From: Geminocystis sp. NIES-3708
GTDB lineage: Bacteria; Cyanobacteriota; Cyanobacteriia; Cyanobacteriales; Cyanobacteriaceae
Length of the DNA: 64,000 nucleotides
NCBI RefSeq assembly: GCF_001548095.1
Contig: NZ_AP014815.1
Span: 2,541,656 to 2,605,655, forward strand
Reading direction: 5' to 3'
A model generated the notes under the pieces. The model saw only the letters and a list, made by a program, of their open reading frames with translations. It ran no database searches and was not told where the DNA came from. Of the stretch, positions 28,650 to 36,623 are shown in pieces (position 1 is the stretch's first letter; each line of letters opens with the position of its first letter). A program made the translations under genes and the position numbers.

Positions 28650-29045
28650 GTCAAAAAATCGTGGGTCTGAAACCCTGCCCTTTAGGGCATTAATTTGATA
28701 ATATAAATAAATATTGTGCCACAAAGACCTTAAAACGGTAGGTGAAACTCCTAGTGGTGGGACACCTGTTGAAAAGATGAGTTACCGAAATGGTACTCGG
28801 TGCAATGCACTACAGACTCAGCCCCTACAAGCAAAGACGTTAAGCGAGTGAAAAGCACAACCCTGAAAGTAAACTGAAAGCAAAAGCTAACAGTGTAGTG
28901 GCGATTGACTCTGCCTTGTGGACTGCTGTTGTGTTAGTACTACGGTACGGTACGGCAATGTGGTTGTTACGAGCAATAACTGACATTTTCGGTTATCTCC
29001 TCTAAAGAATCCTCGTGGCTTTAGCCCGATTGAGTGTCAAAAGTT
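28650..29045. mobile_element. IS200/IS605-like remnant without transposase
   Basis: The left part has GGTCTGAAACCC followed by the hairpin TGCCCTTTAGGGCA. The right part has AAGAATCCTCGTGGCTTTAGCCCGATTGAGTGTCAA, with an imperfect CTCG..CGAG-type hairpin. These are the typical subterminal hairpins of cyanobacterial IS200/IS605 elements. The 340 bases between carry no tnpA or tnpB frame but hold structured sequence (GGTAGGTGAAACTCC..GGTGGGACACC) and a GGTACGGTACGG run. It may be a deleted element that keeps its omega-RNA-like 3' part. Ends and orientation are estimates. Confidence 0.55.
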
Positions 29046-29174
29046 CAACAATAATGATATTAGACAGAATCAGCAAGTTATCTTGTCAAAAAAATCAACG
29101 AAAAATCGCTATTGACAAGATCTTATCAAAAAAGCTATGATGATGAATTGTGAGTTTTCAAGTAATAAATCTCC

Positions 29175-29573
29175 ATGTCTATAAATGCAACTGCGATAAT
29201 TCAGTCTATTGAGGCTAATTATCTGAAAGACAAAGGTACATTACCTTCTCTTAATGTAGGTGACACGGTGAAAATCGGTGTGCGCATTCAAGAAGGCGGA
29301 AAAGAAAGAGTACAACCCTTTGAGGGTACAATTATCGCTATGCGTAATGGCGGTATTAATGAAACCATTACCGTGAGACGAGTTTTTCAGGGTGTTGGCG
29401 TAGAAAGAGTCTTTATGATTCATTCTCCCGTTGTCGCTAACATTCAGATTATCCGTCGTGGTAAAGTCAAAAGAGCGAAACTTTACTATCTCAGAGATAG
29501 AGTAGGTAAAGCAACCCGCATTAAACAACGTTTTGATCGTCCCGTAGAAGGGAATACTGCAAAAGCAAAATAG
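29175..29573 (+). CDS. rplS: 50S ribosomal protein L19
   Basis: The 132 residues contain the L19 core: [33 protein letters not shown] in order, [15 protein letters not shown], and the C-terminal [26 protein letters not shown]19 bridges the two ribosomal subunits. The start is ATG 29175. It is directly upstream of the tRNA-Trp/secE/nusG cluster. Confidence 0.98.
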   Translation: MSINATAIIQSIEANYLKDKGTLPSLNVGDTVKIGVRIQEGGKERVQPFEGTIIAMRNGGINETITVRRVFQGVGVERVFMIHSPVVANIQIIRRGKVKRAKLYYLRDRVGKATRIKQRFDRPVEGNTAKAK

Positions 29574-29703
29574 TTTCTCTATTGTCTTCACCTGAAGAAT
29601 TCCGTTATACCTCTATAGGTTAGCGAGAGAGTGTCAACCACTTAACTACTTTCTGGAAGTTTAGCTCCAACTAACTGTAAATTTGGTTAAAAAATCCTAA
29701 TAC

Positions 29704-29733
29704 TTGACAAAATTTAACAAAAAAAGTTATAGT
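29704..29733 (+). promoter_or_regulatory. Promoter of tRNA-Trp
   Basis: TTGACA (29704-29709) and TATAGT (29728-29733) are separated by 18 bases. The -10 box ends ten bases before the tRNA 5' end. It probably also feeds secE-nusG. Confidence 0.75.
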
Positions 29734-29743
29734 ATTTAGATAT

Positions 29744-29816
29744 ACGTCCTTAGTTCAGTTGGTAGAACGTCGGTCTCCAAAACCGAATGTCAGGGGTTCA
29801 AGTCCTCTAGGGCGTG
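29744..29816 (+). tRNA. tRNA-Trp(CCA)
   Basis: The cloverleaf has acceptor ACGTCCT/AGGGCGT, anticodon stem TCGGT/ACCGA with loop CTCCAAA (anticodon CCA), T loop TTCAAGT, and G73. No CCA end is encoded. A tRNA-Trp just before secE is the conserved bacterial arrangement. Confidence 0.96.
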
Positions 29817-29929
29817 TTGGTCTAATCATTAAAGAAATATATAGTTAACTGACTCTATAATAGAGATTGGATAGTGGTATTTGCTTAGCATAGCCACAGA
29901 AGAAACGTCTATTAATGAGGAAAATTATT

Positions 29930-30169
29930 GTGACAAATAAAGAAACTGTCCAGCAAAAAGATGTTACGCCACCAGAGCCTCAAGATAACAGCATCACCAA
30001 TGCTAATTTTGTTGAGGAAACCAAACAAGAGTTGGCAAAAGTGGTATGGCCTTCCCGTCAACAACTACTAAGTGAATCTGTGGCTGTAATTTTAATGGTT
30101 GCTCTAGTAGCAAGTTTAATTTATCTTGTAGATAAAATATTCGGCTGGGGTGCAGGGAAGGTGTTTTAA
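29930..30169 (+). CDS. secE: Preprotein translocase subunit SecE
   Basis: SecE is the small essential subunit of SecYEG. The conserved part is FVEETKQELAKVVWPSRQQLLSES, followed by one transmembrane helix (VAVILMVALVASLIYLVDKIFG). I choose GTG 29930 because ATGAGGAAAATTATTGTG places an AGGA eight bases before it; an in-frame ATG at 29915 would overlap that site. Its stop overlaps the nusG ATG by one base. Confidence 0.93.
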   Translation: MTNKETVQQKDVTPPEPQDNSITNANFVEETKQELAKVVWPSRQQLLSESVAVILMVALVASLIYLVDKIFGWGAGKVF

Positions 30170-30786
30170 TGAGTTTTACTCCTGAAAATGAATCGGAATC
30201 AACTCAACCAAAAGTAGCAGTAGGCAAACCCCGTTGGTATGTAGTGCAAGTAGCCGCAGGTTGCGAAAAAAAAGTTAAAACTGACATCGAACAACGAGTT
30301 AATAGTTTTAATCTTAATGATCGTGTCTTAGATATACGAATCCCTCAAAGTCCCACTGTAAGAGTACGTAAAGATGGCAGTCGCTATCAAGGAGAAGAAA
30401 AAGTTTTACCCGGTTATGTGCTAGTGCAAATGATCTTAGATGATGATGCTTGGCAGATGGTTAAAAACACTTCTAACGTAATCAACTTCGTGGGAGCGGA
30501 GCAGAGAAGAGCTGTAGGTAGAGGTAGAGGTCATGTAAAACCGATGCCATTATCACACTCAGAAGTCGATCGCATTTTCAAACAAATGGAAGATGCCGAA
30601 CCTGTAGTTAAAATTGATATGCAGGTGGGAGATAAGATTGTTGTGTTATCTGGTCCATTTAAAGACTTTGCGGGTGAGGTAATTGAGGTTAGTACTGAAA
30701 GAAGTAAACTCAAAGCACTATTATCAATTTTCGGGCGTGACACTCCTGTGGAATTGGAATTTAATCAAGTAGAAAAACAAGGATAA
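30169..30786 (+). CDS. nusG: Transcription termination/antitermination factor NusG
   Basis: The NGN domain begins RWYVVQVAAGCEKKVKTDIEQR and contains LPGYVLVQM. The KOW domain ends the protein (VGDKIVVLSGPFKDFAGEVIEVS). The 205 residues include the cyanobacterial insertion RRAVGRGRGHVKPMPLS. NusG couples RNA polymerase to ribosomes and Rho-like functions. It is coupled to secE and 15 bases ahead of rplK. Confidence 0.98.
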   Translation: MSFTPENESESTQPKVAVGKPRWYVVQVAAGCEKKVKTDIEQRVNSFNLNDRVLDIRIPQSPTVRVRKDGSRYQGEEKVLPGYVLVQMILDDDAWQMVKNTSNVINFVGAEQRRAVGRGRGHVKPMPLSHSEVDRIFKQMEDAEPVVKIDMQVGDKIVVLSGPFKDFAGEVIEVSTERSKLKALLSIFGRDTPVELEFNQVEKQG

Positions 30787-30801
30787 AAGGATACTTTAAC
30801 A

Positions 30802-31227
30802 ATGGCAAAAAAAGTCGTTGCATTAATCAAATTAGCTTTACCAGCAGGTAAGGCAAACCCAGCACCACCTGTAGGTCCTGCTTTAGGTCAACATGGTGTG
30901 AATATCATGGCATTCTGTAAAGAATATAACGCCAAAACCGCCAGTCAAACTGGGATGATTATTCCCGTTGAAATTTCAGTTTTTGAGGATCGTAGTTTTA
31001 CTTTTATTCTCAAAACTCCTCCTGCTTCCGAATTAATTAAAATCGCTGTAGGCATTAAAAGTGGCTCAAAAGAGCCTAACCGTAATAAAGTAGCTAAAAT
31101 CACTAAAGCTCAATTACGAGAAATTGCTCAAACAAAAATGCCTGATTTGAATGCGAATGACATTGAAGCTGGAATGAAAATTATTGCAGGAACTGCCCGT
31201 AATATGGGTGTTACCGTAGTTGACTAA
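30802..31227 (+). CDS. rplK: 50S ribosomal protein L11
   Basis: The 141 residues are full length: [28 protein letters not shown] in order, [22 protein letters not shown], and the C-terminal [12 protein letters not shown]11 forms the GTPase-associated centre with 23S rRNA. AAGGAT lies upstream of the ATG. Confidence 0.99.
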   Translation: MAKKVVALIKLALPAGKANPAPPVGPALGQHGVNIMAFCKEYNAKTASQTGMIIPVEISVFEDRSFTFILKTPPASELIKIAVGIKSGSKEPNRNKVAKITKAQLREIAQTKMPDLNANDIEAGMKIIAGTARNMGVTVVD

Positions 31228-31348
31228 AAAATCAACAAATCTGTACCCACGAACCAAACTAAACTAGAGTTAGTTAAATATAAAAGTAATTTTATTCTGG
31301 GGAGAGGTATTTACTTCGTTAATTTACCCAAGGAGATACATAACGTAA

Positions 31349-32059
31349 ATGAGTAAAAAATTCAGTCGGAGATATAAAGAGGCATTAGCTAAGGTGGAAG
31401 CCAAAGCCTATGCACCTTTGGAAGCATTAGAGTTATTAAAAGAGACTGCTACTGCTAAATTTGATGAAACGGCGGAAGTTCATATCCGCTTAGGGATTGA
31501 TCCAAAATACACCGATCAACAATTAAGAACTACTGTTAGTTTACCTAAAGGTACAGGTCAAACCGTCAGAGTAGCAGTAATTACTAGGGGTGAACAAGTT
31601 AAAGAAGCTAAGTTAGCTGGTGCTGATGTTGTGGGTGAAGAAGATTTAATCGACGAAATTCAAAAAGGAATGATGGATTTTGACGTTTTAATCGCTACCC
31701 CTGATATGATGCCTAAAATAGCTAAATTAGGACGTGCTTTAGGTCCTAAGGGTTTAATGCCTTCTCCTAAAGGTGGTACTGTTACTACTGATTTAGCTGG
31801 TGCAATTAATGAATTTAAAGCGGGTAAATTAGAATTTCGTGCCGATCGTACTGGTATTGTTCACGTACTTTTTGGTAAGTCTTCTTTCCCCTCTGAAGAT
31901 TTGTTATCTAACTTAAAAGCAATACAAGAAACTGTTGATCGTCAACGTCCTTCTGGTGCTAAAGGTCGTTATTGGCGTAGTGTATATGTTTCTTCTTCTA
32001 TGGGTCCTTCCATTGAAGTGGATATTAACGCTTTAAGAGATCTTAAATTGCACGATTAA
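31349..32059 (+). CDS. rplA: 50S ribosomal protein L1
   Basis: The 236 residues carry the L1 signature [15 protein letters not shown], with [14 protein letters not shown]1 forms the mobile L1 stalk at the E site and often represses its own mRNA. A 121-base gap with CAAGGAG before the start separates it from rplK. The gene that normally follows, rplJ, is absent. Confidence 0.99.
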   Translation: MSKKFSRRYKEALAKVEAKAYAPLEALELLKETATAKFDETAEVHIRLGIDPKYTDQQLRTTVSLPKGTGQTVRVAVITRGEQVKEAKLAGADVVGEEDLIDEIQKGMMDFDVLIATPDMMPKIAKLGRALGPKGLMPSPKGGTVTTDLAGAINEFKAGKLEFRADRTGIVHVLFGKSSFPSEDLLSNLKAIQETVDRQRPSGAKGRYWRSVYVSSSMGPSIEVDINALRDLKLHD

Positions 32060-32640
32060 TATAGAGTAGATCTTACCTAAGTAAGATAAATGCTATCTAT
32101 TCGATAGTCTAGGGTGGGCAATGCCCACCTTAAAATCATTAGCTATGCAGAAGTTATAAGATAATATTTTTGTCGTTTGACTATTAATTTTAGTGATTTT
32201 ACTGTTTAATTGTACTTTTCTTTTTGACTGCTATTCTCCACAAATGCTTTGTACATCATTAAAATTAAGTTGATTTAATTTTTAATTAATAACTTTCTTT
32301 TGTCAAATTCTAAATTAACTATTAAGAAAGAAGAAAAACTATTTGGTGAGACAATATCTATGGATATAAGCCATGAATAATAAGTAAGAGATTTAAACCC
32401 CTTGTTGAATCCTTTCAATAATCAGGGATAAATTGGCAATTTTTAACGATGGTGTTATCAACCGATATTGGTTAACAAAAGAAACATTAGAACAACTTCA
32501 TCAAAATGTTATGAATACTGTCAATCATTTGTGGATGTTAAATATTTATTTAAGTTGTTTATACATGAGGAAATTTTGAATTATAAGATTTTTTTTGAGT
32601 ATGACTTTTTTACACAACTCGTTTAGGATTGCTATATTTA
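32060..32640. other. Gap after rplA; palindromic repeat and degenerate sequence
   Basis: No rplJ or rplL follows rplA. The region holds the palindrome AGGGTGGGCAATGCCCACC at 32111-32129 (seen again at 50482). It also has a degenerate coding-like stretch near 32430-32579 that begins without a start codon, and a lone AGGATTGCTATA at about 32625, the same sequence as a MITE end at 49345. Confidence 0.6.
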
Positions 32641-33426
32641 TTATTTCAATTTAGTAGTAAGTTGACGTGCTTTATAAAAAGTCTCTAAACTATGGGTATC
32701 CCCCACAAAACGCCAATGCCAAGGCTCATAATTAACACCTTGTAAGTTATCAGGGGTAAAAGACAACTCAAAACTATACTTAGCCGCATTATTTTTTAAC
32801 CAGTTATAAGCGGAAGTTTGCTCAAAATTAGTATTCAAATTAGTTGCAGGAGCATTACCGTCACCAATATCCACAGCATAGCCAGTATGATGTTCACTAT
32901 ACCCCGGCGGTGCACTTACTTCGGCTCTTTTTGAAGCATCTTGTTTTCGTTGTTCTTTTACCTGAAAAAATAGATATTCTTGATCTTTAATAGAGCGAAA
33001 TCCTGAAATCGGTGTTAAGACAATACCTTGTATTCTTGCATCTTGTTGCATTTGTAAAAATTTGTCTGCCGCTTTTTGTCTTAACTTGATTCCACCGTCA
33101 CTGGTGATAGCTTTTAACTCGTTTTCGGATGCTTGTTGATACTTTAAATGTCCTAAAATATTATCAGGAATCTTCTCCTCTTGATTCAATTCTGGTGACG
33201 GCTGGTTTTGTGTCACCGTAGGATTAGTATTTTCGGCAGTTTTTACTGGTTGAGTTTGGTTAATATTTAAAGACTTTGGCTGAGAATTTCGGTTAAAAAA
33301 GAAGGAAACCAGTGCTACAAACACAATAGTACCCCCTATAATTGCAATATTAACCTTATTTGTGGGGATATAACTTGATTTGACAGTTTTATTGGTTTCC
33401 CTTAAAGCAACTGGGATTTCATCCAT
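32641..33426 (-). CDS. VanY-like D-alanyl-D-alanine carboxypeptidase
   Basis: The protein is a type II membrane protein: a short cytosolic N-terminus, a transmembrane segment near 27-43 (VNIAIIGGTIVFVALVSFFF), a Pro/Gln/Asn linker and a C-terminal M15B peptidase. Zinc and catalytic elements are SGFRSIKDQEYLF, SEHHTGYAVDIGDG and YEPWHWRFVG. The enzyme trims peptidoglycan stem peptides outside the membrane. It is not in a vancomycin-resistance context. Confidence 0.92.
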   Translation of the reverse strand: MDEIPVALRETNKTVKSSYIPTNKVNIAIIGGTIVFVALVSFFFNRNSQPKSLNINQTQPVKTAENTNPTVTQNQPSPELNQEEKIPDNILGHLKYQQASENELKAITSDGGIKLRQKAADKFLQMQQDARIQGIVLTPISGFRSIKDQEYLFFQVKEQRKQDASKRAEVSAPPGYSEHHTGYAVDIGDGNAPATNLNTNFEQTSAYNWLKNNAAKYSFELSFTPDNLQGVNYEPWHWRFVGDTHSLETFYKARQLTTKLK

Positions 33427-33593
33427 AGATGTTACATTTCTTTATTTGACCTTAAATCATTCTAACTTTTTGTGGCTCAATAATCATTACTTTCAGTTTA
33501 TCTTCAGCTGAATTTCAGGTAAACTAGCTTTAATGGAATATAAACCAATAGATTGAAAAGAATAATTCACCATTATTTCGAGATAAACTAACT

Positions 33594-34481
33594 ATGAGTT
33601 ACGATATAGAAAAATCAGTTTTAGAAAGATATGAAGAAGGGGCAAAAAATTATCAACCCAGTTTATGTTGCCCTACAGAATATGATAGTCAATTTTTGAG
33701 GATTATTCCTGACGAAATTATAGCAAAAGATTATGGTTGTGGCGATCCCACTAAATATGTAAATCAGGGTGAAATTGTTTTAGATTTAGGCTCAGGAGCC
33801 GGAAAAAATTGTTATATCATTGCACAAAAAGTTGGTAAAAATGGACAAGTTATTGGCGTTGATTTTAACGATGAAATGCTCAAATTAGCTCAAAAATATC
33901 AATCAAAAATTAGTGATAAATTAGGCTATAAAAATACTCATTTTGTTAAGGGTAAAATTCAAGATTTAAAATTGCCTTTAGATAAAGTTGAATCATGGTT
34001 AAAAAATAATCCTATTAATAATTTAGAACAATTACGCATTTTTGAAACAGAATGTGATTATCTTCGTCAAGAAGAAACCTTAATCAAAGATAATTCTATT
34101 GATATTGTCGTGTCAAATTGTGTTTTAAACTTAGTTAAACCTAACGATAAAAAGCAATTATTTGATGAAATTTATCGAGTCTTAAAAACTAATGGAAAAG
34201 CAGTAATTTCTGATATAATATGCAATGAAGATGTACCATTAGAAATGGTAAAAGATCCTGAATTATGGAGTGGTTGTATCTCAGGTGCTTTGCGTGAAGA
34301 TAAATTTATCAAAATGTTTGAAAAGGCGGGTTTTAAACAGATAGAAATTTTAGCAAAACAAAACGAACCTTGGCAGGTAGTAAATGGTATTGAATTTCGC
34401 TCATTAACTATCAAAGCCTATAAAGAAAAATCTGAGCAAATTAATAATAACTCTTGTTGTCCTTCAACATCTTGTTGCTAA
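33594..34481 (+). CDS. arsM: Arsenite methyltransferase-like protein (arsenosugar pathway)
   Basis: A class I SAM methyltransferase fold is clear: VLDLGSGAGKNCYIIAQKVG, VIGVDFNDEMLKLA and DIVVSNCVLNLV. The N-terminal SLCCPTEYD supplies a cysteine pair, C176-type DNSIDIVVSNC another, and the tail ends NSCCPSTSCC, all candidates for arsenic binding. It is followed after 95 bases by the radical SAM gene arsS, the pairing known for cyanobacterial arsenosugar synthesis. It would methylate As(III) before or during arsenosugar formation. The assignment depends on the pairing as much as on the sequence. Confidence 0.85.
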   Translation: MSYDIEKSVLERYEEGAKNYQPSLCCPTEYDSQFLRIIPDEIIAKDYGCGDPTKYVNQGEIVLDLGSGAGKNCYIIAQKVGKNGQVIGVDFNDEMLKLAQKYQSKISDKLGYKNTHFVKGKIQDLKLPLDKVESWLKNNPINNLEQLRIFETECDYLRQEETLIKDNSIDIVVSNCVLNLVKPNDKKQLFDEIYRVLKTNGKAVISDIICNEDVPLEMVKDPELWSGCISGALREDKFIKMFEKAGFKQIEILAKQNEPWQVVNGIEFRSLTIKAYKEKSEQINNNSCCPSTSCC

Positions 34482-34576
34482 AAATAAAGTAGGGAATAAC
34501 CACAAAAATTATCAAGATTAATCTATTAAAACTATTATTATCAAAAACTTTACATTGATATTGCTATTAATAAATA

Positions 34577-35572
34577 ATGCTAATTAGAGAAAAAATAACT
34601 AACTTTACAGATAAAATTAATTATCATTTACCTAAAGACAAAATAACAGTTTTGCAGGTAAATTTAGGGAAAAAATGTAACCTTTCTTGTCATCATTGTC
34701 ATGTAGAATCATCACCAAAAAGAAAAGAAGAATTAACTCCTGAAACTCGTCAACAATTAGTCACAATTATTAATAATTTTCCGCAAATACAAACCGTTGA
34801 TTTAACAGGGGGTGCGCCAGAAATGCACTATGGTTTTAAAGAATTAGTCAAAACGGCAAGAAATAATAATAAAGAGGTGATAGTTAGATCTAATTTAACT
34901 ATTTTTTTTGAGTTTAGCTATGAATATTTACCTGAATATTTTGCTAAAAATCAAATCCGAGTTGTAGCTTCTTTACCTTGTTACTTGGAAGATAATGTTG
35001 ATAAACAAAGAGGTAACGGAGTTTATAATAAATCCATTCTTGCTTTACAAAAACTTAATCAATTAGGCTATGGAATTAATCCTGATTTAGTCATTGATTT
35101 AGTTTATAATCCACCTTTACCAAAAGATACTAATTTTCAATTAACCCCTAATCAAACCAACTTGGAAAAAGATTATAAAGAATATTTATTAGATAATTTT
35201 AATATTAAATTTAATCAACTTTTAACCATTACTAATTTACCGATAGGTAGAACTAATTTTCATCTTGAGAAATATCAATTAAAAGATAATTATTTAAAAT
35301 TTTTAGAAGTCAATTTCAATAGTAAAATATTAAGTAATTTAATGTGTAAAAATCAATTATCAGTGGATTATTTAGGGAATATCTATGATTGTGATTTTAA
35401 CCAGATGGAAAATATTTGTTCTTTAGATAATCAACATAAAAAGGTAACTTTACAACAAATAATTGAAGAAAATAATCTTGATTTAATTAACCAGATTCAA
35501 ACAGCTAATCATTGTTATGGTTGTACTGCTGGCAATGGTTCTAGCTGTGGAGGTTCATTAATTAATAATTGA
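34577..35572 (+). CDS. arsS: Arsenosugar biosynthesis radical SAM protein ArsS
   Basis: The radical SAM cysteines are in CNLSCHHCHVESSPKR. TVDLTGGAPEMHYGF and VRSNLTIFFE follow, and the C-terminal cysteine set (CDFNQMENIC, HCYGCTAGNGSSCGG) is typical of ArsS. It is thought to attach an adenosyl-derived ribose to dimethylarsinite. The 331 residues are full length. In relatives the last cysteine is sometimes selenocysteine; here all are ordinary codons. Confidence 0.92.
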   Translation: MLIREKITNFTDKINYHLPKDKITVLQVNLGKKCNLSCHHCHVESSPKRKEELTPETRQQLVTIINNFPQIQTVDLTGGAPEMHYGFKELVKTARNNNKEVIVRSNLTIFFEFSYEYLPEYFAKNQIRVVASLPCYLEDNVDKQRGNGVYNKSILALQKLNQLGYGINPDLVIDLVYNPPLPKDTNFQLTPNQTNLEKDYKEYLLDNFNIKFNQLLTITNLPIGRTNFHLEKYQLKDNYLKFLEVNFNSKILSNLMCKNQLSVDYLGNIYDCDFNQMENICSLDNQHKKVTLQQIIEENNLDLINQIQTANHCYGCTAGNGSSCGGSLINN

Positions 35573-35625
35573 TAATGAATCATCAATAATAAACAAAAAA
35601 TTAGTCTTTACAAAATAAATTTACA

Positions 35626-36327
35626 ATGAGTTTAAAAGCAATTATATTTGATCTTAATGGCGTAATTATTAATGATGAACCAATTCATCAACAATTAATT
35701 GATGATTTATTATTGGGAGAAAATTTACTTCCTTCAGGCAAAGAATATCAAAAAATTTGTTTAGGAAAAAATGATCAATCTTGTGTCAGAGATATACTTG
35801 CAAAAAGAGGCAGAATTATTGACGATGACTATCTGAGTATATTAATGAATAAAAAAGCTGAGGCATATCATAAAATAGTTAATGAAATGTCAGAATTACC
35901 AATTTATGATAAAGTTGTCGAGTTTATTCTTAGCCTTCAACCCCGTCATTTATCTCTTGCAATTGTAACAGGATTATTATATCGAGAAGTAGAGTATATT
36001 CTTAAGAGAATGAATATCAGAGAATATTTTAACGTGATTATCGCTGGAGAAGACATCAAATTAGGTAAACCTTCTCCCAGTTATTACTTACGGGCAGTCA
36101 AACAATTAAATCAACAAAATCCAGATTTATCTATTAAAACTTCGGAATGTTTAGTTATTGAAGATACTCCTATTGGCATTGAATCCGCAAAAAATGCGGG
36201 AATTTCCGTGGTAGGGGTAGCTAACACTTATCCTTTTCATCTGTTGCAAAGACAAGCTAACTGGTGTGTTGATCATCTTATGCAATTAGATTTGAATTGG
36301 ATTGATGAAATTCTAGTCAAAACTTAA
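35626..36327 (+). CDS. HAD hydrolase, beta-phosphoglucomutase-like
   Basis: HAD motif I is FDLNGVIINDEP, motif II LAIVTGL, motif III KPSPSYYLRAV, and motif IV VIEDTPIGIESAKNAG. Motif I has Asn in place of the second Asp, a substitution I recall from a cyanobacterial subgroup (DFNGV). It lies 53 bases after arsS and may be co-transcribed; a role in removing phosphate from an arsenosugar intermediate is possible but is inference. Confidence 0.85.
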   Translation: MSLKAIIFDLNGVIINDEPIHQQLIDDLLLGENLLPSGKEYQKICLGKNDQSCVRDILAKRGRIIDDDYLSILMNKKAEAYHKIVNEMSELPIYDKVVEFILSLQPRHLSLAIVTGLLYREVEYILKRMNIREYFNVIIAGEDIKLGKPSPSYYLRAVKQLNQQNPDLSIKTSECLVIEDTPIGIESAKNAGISVVGVANTYPFHLLQRQANWCVDHLMQLDLNWIDEILVKT

Positions 36328-36495
36328 TGCTTATTGTATAAAAACAGTATTGTAGTAGTTATAAAGTATTAGCCTTCAGTTATGTACCCAATAATCCAGT
36401 TAAACAAGATATTCTTACATTGTAAGTGCGTTTATTCTCTTTTACAACAATTTATTCTAACTATCCCGTTTGTTGCTATAATAATTTACTGTTCT

Positions 36496-36568
36496 GGGGA
36501 ATTAGCTCAGTTGGTAGAGTGCTGCGATCGCACCGCAGAGGTGAGGGGTTCGATTCCCCTATTCTCCA
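36496..36568 (+). tRNA. tRNA-Ala(CGC)
   Basis: The cloverleaf has acceptor GGGGAAT/ATTCTCC, anticodon stem CTGCG/CGCAG with loop ATCGCAC (anticodon CGC), T arm GGGG-TTCGATT-CCCC, and A73. The anticodon arm contains a complete HIP1 octamer, GCGATCGC, at 36524-36531. Confidence 0.94.
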
Positions 36569-36623
36569 TTGATACAAAATATTTGAGCTTAAAAATACTT
36601 CTCATTTATTCAGCAAACTACCT

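Noticed and set aside
28792-29000. Short minus-strand frame beginning MSVIARNNHIAV in the IS-like remnant
   Set aside because: About 40 codons with no resemblance to TnpA or TnpB; likely chance.
32430-32579. Coding-like stretch DKLAIFNDGVINRYWLTKE
   Set aside because: It has no start codon in frame and no recognised family; at most a gene remnant.
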